Origin: Candidatus Altimarinota bacterium
Lineage (GTDB): Bacteria; Patescibacteriota; Gracilibacteria; UBA1369; 2-02-FULL-48-14
Direction: 5' to 3'
Assembly: GCA_015485665.1 (NCBI GenBank)
Contig: WFTC01000017.1
Location: 1 to 55,978 of the forward strand
Length of the DNA: 55,978 nt
The position numbers were made by a program, and so were the translations under genes. Of the stretch, positions 40,851-49,328 are shown piece by piece (within the stretch, counting starts at the first letter, position 1; every line of letters begins with the position of its first letter). A model generated the notes under the pieces. It saw nothing but the letters and a program-made list of their open reading frames with translations, ran no database searches and was not told the DNA's origin.

Positions 40851-42911
40851 ATGGAAGAAGAAAATAAGAATATTGATTTGGATTCTCAAAATAAAACAGA
40901 CCGTAAAAAAGAAACTCTGAAACGTTTAATACTACTTTATTTATCTGTTTCTGGAGCAATTTTAACCTTAATTGTTATTTGGTCTTTCACTTTGGCTCAA
41001 AAACAAATTGCTTTTTTTGATTTCATTGGTATTCAGCAAGTAAGTTTCAATGTTTTTTTGATGAAGCTTTTTAATTGGCTATTTGCAATCATGGTTTTGA
41101 TTGCACTTTTAGCTGCTTTGATACCTTTAATTAAAGGTCTTCAGTTAAAAAAGGATCAACTTGAGCTTAAGAAAATGCATTCAAAAAAAGCTCTGAAAAG
41201 AGGATTACTTTTCTTTTCACTTACGCTTATTTGGCTTATTGGGATAATACTTTTGCAAGGCATTTTAATTCCTGAATCCAGATATGAAACTTATATCAAA
41301 ACCATACCTGAAAATACAATTTCTTTAACTGCGCCGATAGAGATCACTTTTGATGCATCTGAGGTTCCTATAGATACGAGCATATATAAAATTTTGGCTT
41401 ACACTTGGACATTCGGCGATGGTGATAGAGCTACGGGAGAGAAGGTTTCACATAGGTATATGGAAAAAGGCACAAAGGATGGCAGATATACGGTTTTTCT
41501 TACGGTCGCTTATATGGACATAAGGAGCGGTGAACAATTTGAAGCAGAATTTTCTACTGAAGTGGTCATTGCGAATGAGGCTGTTTCAGCAAGTTTTCTT
41601 GTTAGTAAAGAATCAGGAGAATTGCCACTCAATGTAAGTTTTGATGCAAGTGCATCCAAAGATCCTGATGGAGAAATAGTTGCTTATGAGTGGGATTTTG
41701 ATGGAGATGGTAGAATTGATGCAGAGGGTGAGATAGTTGAATACACATATGAAAAAGAAGGTGAGTTTGAAGTTACTTTGACTGTAACGGATAATAATGG
41801 GGAAGTGGATATTGCATCTATGATAATTGAAGCGGGAAGCGTTGGAGGTTTAAATGCTATTATAAGAATGCCTCTTCCACAGGGAAATAATTATATTGTA
41901 GGGCAAGAATATGACTTCTCCGGTGATGATTCTGAAATTAGAGAAGGTGCGATTTCAAGATATACATGGGATTTTGGTGACGGTGATAGCAAGTCGGGTC
42001 GTAATGTTTCTCATGTTTATGAAGAAAGCGGGATATATACTCTTACACTTACGGTGCAGGATGCACAGGGGAATAAAGACATAGATGAGCTTGAAATCAG
42101 GGTTATTGATGAAGGTTCCCCACCTATGGCAAAAATAGATACGATTCCAAGCTTAAATTCAGACAAAGTTACTGGAACATCGCCATTAACTTTAGAATTT
42201 GATGCTACAAAGTCAACTGATCCTGATAATGATATAGTAGAATATGAATGGGATTTTGATGGAGATGGCAGGGTGGATGAGACAGGAAGTAAAGTTGAAT
42301 TTACTTATGATGAAGTGGGAGAGTTTGAAGCAAAATTAACCGTGACTGATTCTTTTGGCAATCAAGATACAAGTTTTTTGCCAATTGAAGTAACTGAACA
42401 AGGGATTATAGCTAAGTTGGAAGTTGATCAGAATAATGGTGAAGTACCTTTAACGGTACATTTTGATGCTTCAGGTTCAAGTTACAAAGAAGGTAATATA
42501 GTTGCTTATGAATATGACTTTGGAGATGGAAATACAACCATAAGTGGATCTTCTTTAAGTTATAAATATAAGAGTGTAGGAACTTTTTCCGCTTCTGTAA
42601 CTGTAGTTGGAGATGATGGTGAACGTGATACTGCCACTGTTCAGATTGTAGTAAGGCCTGTTTCTTTAACAGCTTGTTTTACGGTAAATACGGATAGTGG
42701 AAGTGTACCTTTATTTGTATCTGTTGACCCTTCCTGTTCTCAAGGTACAATTGAGGATTATTATTGGGATTTTGGTGACGGAGATATCAGTTTTGATCGT
42801 AAGCCTGAAACTCATATTTATTCTGAAGCAGGTAATTATACAATCACTTTGGAAATTACAAGTGATGATGGGATAGTTTCTCAAATTGAGAAAGAAATTA
42901 CAGTCAAATAG
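40851..42911 (+). CDS. Three-helix membrane protein with six PKD repeats
   Basis: 686 residues. Cytoplasmic N-terminus, membrane helices at about 24-46, 62-88 and 116-138, then six PKD units with cores near 183 (YTWTFGDGD), 279 (YEWDFDGDGRID), 371 (YTWDFGDGD), 465 (YEWDFDGDGRVD), 553 (YEYDFGDGN) and 637 (YYWDFGDGD). Two of them have DFDGDGR loops. PKD domains bind proteins or sugars and resist stretching. It lies 3 bp after the giant PKD gene, closing the cluster, and overlaps the lyase gene end by 8 bp (convergent). Likely interacts with the giant protein at the surface. Confidence 0.82.
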   Translation: MEEENKNIDLDSQNKTDRKKETLKRLILLYLSVSGAILTLIVIWSFTLAQKQIAFFDFIGIQQVSFNVFLMKLFNWLFAIMVLIALLAALIPLIKGLQLKKDQLELKKMHSKKALKRGLLFFSLTLIWLIGIILLQGILIPESRYETYIKTIPENTISLTAPIEITFDASEVPIDTSIYKILAYTWTFGDGDRATGEKVSHRYMEKGTKDGRYTVFLTVAYMDIRSGEQFEAEFSTEVVIANEAVSASFLVSKESGELPLNVSFDASASKDPDGEIVAYEWDFDGDGRIDAEGEIVEYTYEKEGEFEVTLTVTDNNGEVDIASMIIEAGSVGGLNAIIRMPLPQGNNYIVGQEYDFSGDDSEIREGAISRYTWDFGDGDSKSGRNVSHVYEESGIYTLTLTVQDAQGNKDIDELEIRVIDEGSPPMAKIDTIPSLNSDKVTGTSPLTLEFDATKSTDPDNDIVEYEWDFDGDGRVDETGSKVEFTYDEVGEFEAKLTVTDSFGNQDTSFLPIEVTEQGIIAKLEVDQNNGEVPLTVHFDASGSSYKEGNIVAYEYDFGDGNTTISGSSLSYKYKSVGTFSASVTVVGDDGERDTATVQIVVRPVSLTACFTVNTDSGSVPLFVSVDPSCSQGTIEDYYWDFGDGDISFDRKPETHIYSEAGNYTITLEITSDDGIVSQIEKEITVK

Positions 42912-44250
42912 AGCTTTTAGCTATTGATTTATATTTATCTGGAATAACTTCCATGAAAGGAAGTCCACTCTCAAGAGATTCTTTTACCCATTTTGCAGCT
43001 TGATCATAGCCTACAATTGGAGCAAGTGTAGTTGCGAAAGCGGCACTTTTATCTAGTATATTTTTCATATTATTTGATTGTGCACAAATACCACGTACAC
43101 AAAAGATATTAAACATTTGCATGCTATTGGAAAGTATTTCAATCATATGCAGTAAATCCCACATGATTAAGGGTGTATACCAATTAAGCTCTAATTGCCC
43201 TTGTTGAGCTGCGATTGAGATTGCATGATTCAGACCCATAACTTGAACACATATCTGGCTCAAACATTCCACTATGGAAGGATTTATTTTTCCGGGCATT
43301 ATTGAAGATCCAGGTTGAACTTCGGGGAGTTTTATTTCAGCAAAACCAGCATAAGGTCCACTACTCATCAGCCTTAGGTCATTTCCAATACGTAGCAATT
43401 CAGTTGCAAGACTATTTAAACTTGAAGCTACAGCTTGAAAAGCAGCCATGCTATGAGTGCATTCAATTTTATTTTCAGCGGGAATTAAAGATTCTTCTGC
43501 AAGCTGAGATAATTCCATACACATTTTTTTTGCAAATTCAGGATGAGTATTTATGCCGGTTCCAGTTGCAGTACCTCCAATTCCAAGAGAATTAAGCTCA
43601 CTGCGTGCAAAATCAAATCTTGATAAACAATGACGCAGAGAGCTTGCATAGGCTGCAAATTCTTCTCCAAGCCTAATTGGCACCGCATCTTGCAAATGAG
43701 TACGTCCAACTTTTAAATGATTTTTAAATTCTTCTGCTTTTTCTTCAAAGCTTCCAATAAGATCTGTGCCGGACTTCATTAAAGTACGCAAGTCTTTCAG
43801 TGCCGCAATCCTTAAAGCTGTTGGAGTCGTATCATTTGAAGATTGTGACATATTAACATGGTTGTTTGGATGAACAGGGAAATAATCCCCCAAATTAGCA
43901 CCCATATGTTCATTTGCACGATTTGCCAAAATTTCATTTAAGTTCATGTTGTATGAAGTACCTGCTCCGGCTTGATAAACATCAAGTTGAAAATCTGAAT
44001 CGAATTTCCCCGCAATAAATTCATTAGCCGCTCTTTCAATTGCTTTCCCAATGTTTTTATCAAGTTTTCCTAAGTCTGCATTGACTCTGGCTGCTGCAAT
44101 TTTAATCCATGCAAATGCACATTTGAAAGAAGCATAAGCTTTTAAAGATGAGATTTGAAAATTCTTTTGTGCACGAGATGTAAAACTTCCAAAGTATGCC
44201 ATTTCTGGCACATCAACACTTCCAAGGCTGTCTTGTTCTTTACGATACAT
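42904..44250 (-). CDS. Aspartase/fumarase-family lyase (aspartate ammonia-lyase or fumarase C)
   Basis: 448 residues. Superfamily motifs: NMNLNEILANRA, HVNMSQSSNDTTPTALRIAAL, the catalytic Ser loop GSSIMPGKINP and the HLQDA histidine segment. Features are mixed: GSSIMPGK is usual in class II fumarases, while ALRIA and AAQQGQLELN look like aspartate ammonia-lyase. Either way it makes or uses fumarate. No other TCA-cycle gene is in the window, and amino-acid breakdown would suit a reduced genome, so aspartase is slightly favoured. 11 bp after rlmE. Confidence 0.85.
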   Translation of the reverse strand: MYRKEQDSLGSVDVPEMAYFGSFTSRAQKNFQISSLKAYASFKCAFAWIKIAAARVNADLGKLDKNIGKAIERAANEFIAGKFDSDFQLDVYQAGAGTSYNMNLNEILANRANEHMGANLGDYFPVHPNNHVNMSQSSNDTTPTALRIAALKDLRTLMKSGTDLIGSFEEKAEEFKNHLKVGRTHLQDAVPIRLGEEFAAYASSLRHCLSRFDFARSELNSLGIGGTATGTGINTHPEFAKKMCMELSQLAEESLIPAENKIECTHSMAAFQAVASSLNSLATELLRIGNDLRLMSSGPYAGFAEIKLPEVQPGSSIMPGKINPSIVECLSQICVQVMGLNHAISIAAQQGQLELNWYTPLIMWDLLHMIEILSNSMQMFNIFCVRGICAQSNNMKNILDKSAAFATTLAPIVGYDQAAKWVKESLESGLPFMEVIPDKYKSIAKSSI

Positions 44251-44261
44251 ATTTGTATAAT

Positions 44262-44864
44262 TTAAGAATTAAAAGATAATCCCACAATATAGGTTTCACA
44301 ACTTCTACTTCTGCAAGCTGAAGGTTTGAACACTTTTACTTTCTTGAAACGTTTTTTTACTCTTCTCAGCAACCAAGGAAAGTCTTCTCCTTCAAACACT
44401 TTTCCAATAAAATTACCTCCCGTTTTTAAAAGTCTCGTGGCAAGATAAAAGGCTTGATCTGTAAGTTCTACACTTCGTGCTTGATCAATATCTTTAATTC
44501 CGCTGGTTTTCGGGGCGAGGTCACTCGTGAGCACATCAATATTTGTGAAGCCTACAGATTTTAAATCCTGCATAAGCAAATCTTTATCATAAATATCTCT
44601 TTTAAGAGAATAAACATTTGCTTGGTCAAAAGTTTCAATTTCTTGCAAATCAATTCCAATAACAGCTCCTTCACTTCCTATCAATTCAATAATTACTTGC
44701 ATAAAACTACCTGGAGCAGCCCCTAAATCAACTACAAAATCACCCTTCTCAATTACATTAAATTTACTTTGTATTTCTTTCAGTTTATATGCACTCCGTG
44801 CACGATAACCTTCCTTTTTTGCACGATGGAAGAACTTGTCATGCACTTGAAATGATTTATTCAT
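44262..44864 (-). CDS. rlmE: 23S rRNA 2'-O-methyltransferase RlmE (FtsJ/RrmJ)
   Basis: 200 residues. Methylates U2552 in the A loop of 23S rRNA during late 50S assembly. SAM motif VVDLGAAPGSFMQ and the catalytic tetrad K-D-K-E in ARSAYKL, TSDLAPKTSG, GNFIGKVFEG and SCETYIVG are present. Overlaps the rsmG stop by four bases (ATGA): two rRNA methyltransferases in tandem. Confidence 0.94.
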   Translation of the reverse strand: MNKSFQVHDKFFHRAKKEGYRARSAYKLKEIQSKFNVIEKGDFVVDLGAAPGSFMQVIIELIGSEGAVIGIDLQEIETFDQANVYSLKRDIYDKDLLMQDLKSVGFTNIDVLTSDLAPKTSGIKDIDQARSVELTDQAFYLATRLLKTGGNFIGKVFEGEDFPWLLRRVKKRFKKVKVFKPSACRSRSCETYIVGLSFNS

Positions 44865-45508
44865 AAAGGTGATTTTTTAGGCTTTCCATTTGAGCGAGGG
44901 AAATTTTTCGCAGTATCAAATATTTTTTTAAAAACAAGTATCACTCTGCTTTCGCCTGAAGGAAGCCTATAATAGTGTTGATTTTCCAGCTTAATATTCA
45001 ACTTGGTCATAGCTCTTTGGGCTTTGGATATTTCTTTATGAAAATTAGGTCCTTTCCAAGCAAATAGCAAGCCACCAACTTTCAAAAAAGCCACGGCATA
45101 TTCCAGCAGGACGGGCAGCGGAGCAACAGCTCTTGCAGTTACAATGTCATAAATTCCTCTATGTTCAGGCTCGTGAGCAAGAATTTCAAAACGATTAACA
45201 ATTCCACGGACATTTTGTAGAGATAAATTATCAGAGATATTCATTACAGCTTTAATTTTCTTTCCTCGTGAATCAACTAAAGTAAAATTATAATGTGGAA
45301 GAGCTTCAGCCAGAATCAAGCCGGGCATACCTCCTCCGGTTCCCAAATCCAATACCTTGCAAGGATTTTTAGGTCTGGCGTGCCAAATATTTAGAAACTC
45401 CAAACAGTCAGGAAAATGTTTACTTTCAATAAGTTCACAATCTTTCTCAGATAAGAGATTCAGTGATTTTGCTTGATTTTGAAATAGCTCAATTAGCCTC
45501 CTCTGCAT
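44861..45508 (-). CDS. rsmG: 16S rRNA m7G methyltransferase RsmG
   Basis: 215 residues from ATG 45508 (MQRRLIELFQNQAKSLNLL), the length expected for RsmG/GidB. SAM motif KVLDLGTGGGMPGLILAEALP, LVDSRGKKI, and VTARAVAPLPVLLEYA. Methylates G527 near the decoding site. The frame continues upstream into the lipoprotein gene, but those residues match nothing and the shorter form fits the family. It overlaps the lipoprotein stop (45489) by 20 bp. Confidence 0.92.
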   Translation of the reverse strand: MQRRLIELFQNQAKSLNLLSEKDCELIESKHFPDCLEFLNIWHARPKNPCKVLDLGTGGGMPGLILAEALPHYNFTLVDSRGKKIKAVMNISDNLSLQNVRGIVNRFEILAHEPEHRGIYDIVTARAVAPLPVLLEYAVAFLKVGGLLFAWKGPNFHKEISKAQRAMTKLNIKLENQHYYRLPSGESRVILVFKKIFDTAKNFPRSNGKPKKSPL

Positions 45509-46085
45509 TCTTTTCAGGCTGGTCAGATTCTTCAGAATCTTGAATGTCATTAGATTCTTCAGAAGATGTAAACTCACATTTGGGCACGCAGACTTGAACG
45601 CACAAATCATCTCCTTCTTCACAAGAACTGGCGCAGGCATTCCATTCTCCTCCCGCTGCATTACATGCTTGAATATTATCAGAATAGTCCGGAGTTTCTT
45701 CCACATTCAACTCAGGTTTTTCAAGGACATAAAGAGAAATGCTCTCCATGGTGCTTGATGTTGTACTTTGATCAAAAGCGCTTACTTTAAGCTCACATTT
45801 TGTAGCTGGCTCATAGGAATTCAAGACTTCCAAACTTAAATTATGCACATTGCTGTTTTTCATACTTTCACTTACAACCGGTAATAGTGTTACAGGATCA
45901 TAACCTTGACAATTAACCTCGGAAATATATGCCATTGCGGGCTGAGATAAGACCAAATCCAATGTGTCGTTTAGTGGATCAATTACACTTTCCGATGGCG
46001 TTGTAAAAGTAATAGTGTAAGGGGCGAGCAAGGTACATCCGCCCAAAACAATGGGGCTTAGAAAAGTGATCCAATTTATTTTCAT
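45489..46085 (-). CDS. Lipoprotein with Cys-rich C-terminal motif
   Basis: 198 residues. Signal peptide with lipobox VLGGC (Cys 17). The middle part is a beta-rich domain. The C-terminus has seven cysteines in the pattern CNAAGGEWNACASSCEEGDDLC-x3-C-x3-C, ending in an acidic tail. Similar Cys-rich GG-x-WN-x-C modules occur in other CPR surface proteins (from memory). The spacing suggests disulfides and needs an oxidising exterior. Function unknown. It precedes rsmG with a 20-bp overlap. Confidence 0.75.
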   Translation of the reverse strand: MKINWITFLSPIVLGGCTLLAPYTITFTTPSESVIDPLNDTLDLVLSQPAMAYISEVNCQGYDPVTLLPVVSESMKNSNVHNLSLEVLNSYEPATKCELKVSAFDQSTTSSTMESISLYVLEKPELNVEETPDYSDNIQACNAAGGEWNACASSCEEGDDLCVQVCVPKCEFTSSEESNDIQDSEESDQPEKNAEEAN

Positions 46086-46125
46086 GGCATGAGAGTTGCT
46101 AAATCACCTCAATAATAGCTTTAAT

Positions 46126-46818
46126 TTAACTATGTTTCCAGCCAAATTGTACAATGCTAAGCGCTGCAATTGCAGCTGTTTCCATGCGGAGAATATTATC
46201 TCCAAGTGAAAAGAATTGAGCACCTCGTTTTTCAATTTCATAAAGTTCATTGTCACTAAATCCGCCTTCAGGACCAATGACGAGAGTTATATCATCTTTC
46301 ATGTTGATATGTGAGAGACTTTTTGCTTTCATGCGAGCTTCACCAACAAGAAGGCATCCTTGTAAATCATTCAAAATATGAGTCTCATGCAGTCTTGGCA
46401 AATAGCTTCTTTCACATTGTTCACTTGCTTCTTTAATAATAGCGTGTAAACGCATGAGCTTTTTGATTTCTCTTACTTGGCAGCGCTCAGTAACTAAAGG
46501 AATAATATCACTTGCACCGATTTCCGTAGCTTTTTGAACAATCAACTCAAAAGTGGATGCTTTCTTTGCAAGTGCAAGAGCTAATTTGACTTTTCGTTTT
46601 GATTCCGCTTCTTTTTTTGTTGATTGTATTTTAAATATCGCAGCTTTCTTATGTAACTCAATTATTTTGCCTAAAGCTTTTGTACCACATCCATCCATTA
46701 AGATAATTTCCCCTCCAACTTTTAAGCGTAGCACTCTATTCATTTGATGCAGCACTTTTTTGTCATAAATGCTGACTGTGTCTTGTTTTAAATCGGCACT
46801 GACAATGAAATGTTGCAT
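46126..46818 (-). CDS. rsmE: 16S rRNA m3U1498 methyltransferase RsmE
   Basis: 230 residues, SPOUT-class. N-terminal PUA-like part (HFIVSADLKQD, MNRVLRLKVGGEIILMDGCG) and C-terminal knot with IIPLVTERCQ, SEQCERSYLPRLHE, LVIGPEGGFSDNE and SLGDNILRMETAAIAALSI, all diagnostic. Overlaps the PolX stop by one base (TGATG). The window thus encodes four rRNA-type methyltransferases. Confidence 0.94.
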   Translation of the reverse strand: MQHFIVSADLKQDTVSIYDKKVLHQMNRVLRLKVGGEIILMDGCGTKALGKIIELHKKAAIFKIQSTKKEAESKRKVKLALALAKKASTFELIVQKATEIGASDIIPLVTERCQVREIKKLMRLHAIIKEASEQCERSYLPRLHETHILNDLQGCLLVGEARMKAKSLSHINMKDDITLVIGPEGGFSDNELYEIEKRGAQFFSLGDNILRMETAAIAALSIVQFGWKHS

Positions 46819-47768
46819 CAGTCTTCACGATCTTTAGGGGACACATAATCCATAGATAGGATTTTAAATATTTCTTCTTCAGTTTCACCGGCAATTCTAT
46901 TTTTACCTTTAAAAAGACCGTACTCATTAACTTTATATCCTTTTTTGAGTGCCAAAGTACGAATTTTGATATTAAATTGCTTTGAACCTGTAAAATACAT
47001 CAAGGCAGCTCCAAAATTTTCAACTTTAACTATTCGCAGATCAACTTGTATATTGCTATGCAGAATGATGCTGGATTTTGTCTTGCCGGCTGACAATACA
47101 TTATTTATTTTTTCATAGTTAAGAAAATGTTGAAGAATTAATTTGGGTTTTTTGCCTGTAGCTAGGATGTCAATATCACCTATGCTTTCTTTTTCTCTAC
47201 GTAAGCTGCCTGCGTATTCAATTTTTTCAATATATTTACACTTATTCATATAATCCAGATAATCTTTTGCTATACGAATAGCCTTATCATAAGGTATGCG
47301 CTCTTTAGCTATACTTTTTTGATTAATTGCTTTCAAAATTGATTTTTGGCTTTTTCCCCCCATGCCGCTGAGTTGTGCCAGTGCGCCGCTTTCGGCGGCA
47401 GATTTAAGTTGCTTGATATTCTTGACGCCAAGTTGATCATAAAAAAGTTTTACCTTTTTAGGGCCTATACCTCGCAAGCTTAAAAGTTCCAAAAGTTCAT
47501 GCCCTATTTCCTTTGTCAATTTATCGTGCATTTTGCAAGATCCGCTTTCAATGATTTCAATTATTTTTGCATGTAAATCCTTTCCGATTCCAGGTATTTT
47601 TTCAATTAAAATATCTTTTCTTTTGTGTAATACCTCAAGGTCATAATTCAAATTACGAATAGATTCAGCTGCCCTGTAATAAGCTCTGACTCTAAAAGTA
47701 TTTGACCCCATGATTTCAAGCATATTGCCGATTTCATCAAAAATTTTGGCAATTTTTTCATTAATCAT
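46818..47768 (-). CDS. X-family DNA polymerase without PHP domain
   Basis: 316 residues. DNA polymerase beta-like: N-terminal 8-kDa-type region (RVRAYYRAAESIRNL), helix-hairpin-helix at 55-70 (IPGIGKDLHAKI) and 98-112 (LRGIGPKKVKLF), then the nucleotidyl-transferase core with D198/D200 (GDIDI) and D243 (VDLRI), so metal ligands are intact. Usual bacterial PolX has about 570 residues with a C-terminal PHP nuclease; here the protein stops at YVSPKDRED, the point where that domain normally begins. Base-excision-repair gap filling is likely. Coupled to the FKBP gene before it (TAATG) and rsmE after it. Confidence 0.9.
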   Translation of the reverse strand: MINEKIAKIFDEIGNMLEIMGSNTFRVRAYYRAAESIRNLNYDLEVLHKRKDILIEKIPGIGKDLHAKIIEIIESGSCKMHDKLTKEIGHELLELLSLRGIGPKKVKLFYDQLGVKNIKQLKSAAESGALAQLSGMGGKSQKSILKAINQKSIAKERIPYDKAIRIAKDYLDYMNKCKYIEKIEYAGSLRREKESIGDIDILATGKKPKLILQHFLNYEKINNVLSAGKTKSSIILHSNIQVDLRIVKVENFGAALMYFTGSKQFNIKIRTLALKKGYKVNEYGLFKGKNRIAGETEEEIFKILSMDYVSPKDRED

Positions 47769-48235
47769 TATTGAACATCTAAAAGTTCCACTTCAAATAC
47801 AAGTGTAGCTCCACCAGGAATTGCTCCAGGTATACCTGTCTCGCCGTAAGCCATATCTGAAGGAATGGTTAATTTACGAATGCCTCCAACTTTCATTCCT
47901 GCAAATCCTTCATCCCAACCCTTAATTACCTGTCCTGCTCCCAAAGTAAATTGAAATGGAGTTCCTCTATCACGAGAGCTGTCAAATTGACTGCCATCGG
48001 TGAGTGTACCAACATAATGAACGGATATAATAGATCCATCCGTGGCCTCGGTGCCATCACCGACTTTTAGGTCTTCAATAATAAGTTCATCAGTAGTCAT
48101 AAGATCTGTATTAAGGTTTGTAGTATCGGATATATCATCGGAAAGTTTTTCCGCTTTTTCAGCCGCATTTGTACAAGCGGGAAGTATTAAAAGTAAAGCA
48201 AATATAGAGAACAGTAATTTTTTCTTATTTGGCAT
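47768..48235 (-). CDS. FKBP-type peptidyl-prolyl isomerase lipoprotein
   Basis: 155 residues. Signal peptide with lipobox LPAC (Cys about 21), a short linker, then one FKBP domain: [55 protein letters not shown] and [11 protein letters not shown], with active-site aromatics present. Helps proline-limited folding of secreted proteins outside the membrane. First gene of FKBP-polX-rsmE. A 19-bp palindrome lies 66 bp upstream. Confidence 0.93.
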   Translation of the reverse strand: MPNKKKLLFSIFALLLILPACTNAAEKAEKLSDDISDTTNLNTDLMTTDELIIEDLKVGDGTEATDGSIISVHYVGTLTDGSQFDSSRDRGTPFQFTLGAGQVIKGWDEGFAGMKVGGIRKLTIPSDMAYGETGIPGAIPGGATLVFEVELLDVQ

Positions 48236-48300
48236 TGTTGAGGGTGGATAAGCAATTTATAAACTGGATATAAAACTATTTCATGCTGAATACATCCAAG

Positions 48301-48319
48301 TATGAAATATTATTTCATA
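48301..48319. promoter_or_regulatory. Perfect 9-1-9 palindrome (Fur-type 7-1-7 core)
   Basis: TATGAAATATTATTTCATA. The core TGAAATA-T-TATTTCA has the 7-1-7 layout of Fur, PerR and Zur boxes. It lies in the divergent gap between the FKBP lipoprotein and the DoxX-like gene. The rest of the 206-bp gap has no gene. Confidence 0.5.
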
Positions 48320-48374
48320 TCAGATTTAATTGTAAATACTTTTTTCTTTTTTTTGTATGATGGTGCAGTCTCAC

Positions 48375-48416
48375 ACATGTTTTAAATAAATCTTTATAAA
48401 TAAATCTGAAACATGT
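48375..48416. promoter_or_regulatory. Inverted repeat enclosing a direct repeat, upstream of DoxX gene
   Basis: ACATGTTT (48375-48382) and AAACATGT (48409-48416), perfect 8-bp arms. Between them are two copies of AAATAAATCT (48384-48393, 48398-48407). A possible -10 box TATATT (48421-48426) follows without a good -35 box, so an activator site is conceivable. Confidence 0.5.
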
Positions 48417-48441
48417 AGAGTATATTAGTAAAAAGACAGCC

Positions 48442-49326
48442 ATGGTAATTGCTCATGTAAAATGGTTCATTACGGACACGGCGCAAACCTCGCAATTTTT
48501 ATTTTCAGAAACTGCGGTCAAAATATGGGCATTAATAGTTTTAATTTTGATTCTTTGCGCATTTGCTTTGGATCATATATTGAGAGATAGAAAAATATTT
48601 TGGCTGGATTGGGCTTTGAGTGTACGTGAAAGATGGATTTATTTTTTTCAACTTTGTCTTGCGGCTTCTCTTATTTTTGCATCGGCAAATTATGTTGTTT
48701 TATTCCCGCATTACAATGCAAGCACTTGGTTTATACCCTTAATTGAGATTCTGGCAGCCATTTTTTTAATAGTGAACAGATGGGTTTATATAGCCGCATT
48801 TTTACTGCTTTTGACTTATATTTCTTCAAGTTTAAGTTTCGGATTCTTTGCAATAGCAGACTATGTCAATGTAATTGGCATGTCACTATTTTTACTTTTG
48901 GAAAAGTTGCCATTGGAACTTTTTGGTAGGTGGAAAATATGGTCTTTGGATATACTCAGGATTTTTACCGGCATAGCTTTGGTGATTTTATCTTTCAGTG
49001 AAAAATTGGCTGCGCCTGAAAAAGCAATTTCTTTTTTAGCAGATTATAATCTTAATTTTATGTCTGCTTTTGCTTTGGATTACAGCGATAGGCTTTTTGT
49101 TCTTTCAGCCGGTAGCATGGAACTGACTTTCGGACTGATTATGATATTTGGATTGATTGCACGCATAAATACAATTGCATTGGCTATCTTTATTTTGGGA
49201 AGTAATATATTTTTCTTCGTTCAAGGATATTATTCTGAAGGATGGACAGAGCTTTTTGGACATCTTCCCATTATAGGCAGTGCAGCTTTGCTGATCATTT
49301 ACGGAAAATCTTTTAAAAACAATTAA
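48442..49326 (+). CDS. DoxX-like integral membrane protein
   Basis: 294 residues with about eight hydrophobic helices. The C-terminal half (WSLDILRIFTGIALVILSFSEKLAAP, ELTFGLIMIFGLIARI) matches the DoxX/quinol oxidase-like four-helix family; the N-terminal half looks like a diverged copy. DoxX proteins associate with redox systems and detoxification. It lies 2 bp before pyrD, the membrane-associated quinone-type dehydrogenase, which suggests a redox link (inference). Confidence 0.78.
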   Translation: MVIAHVKWFITDTAQTSQFLFSETAVKIWALIVLILILCAFALDHILRDRKIFWLDWALSVRERWIYFFQLCLAASLIFASANYVVLFPHYNASTWFIPLIEILAAIFLIVNRWVYIAAFLLLLTYISSSLSFGFFAIADYVNVIGMSLFLLLEKLPLELFGRWKIWSLDILRIFTGIALVILSFSEKLAAPEKAISFLADYNLNFMSAFALDYSDRLFVLSAGSMELTFGLIMIFGLIARINTIALAIFILGSNIFFFVQGYYSEGWTELFGHLPIIGSAALLIIYGKSFKNN

Positions 49327-49328
49327 TT

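Noticed and set aside
33990-42911. A complete type IV secretion system.
   Set aside because: No VirB4, VirB11, VirD4, VirB6 or relaxase gene is present in the window; only pilin-like modules are seen.
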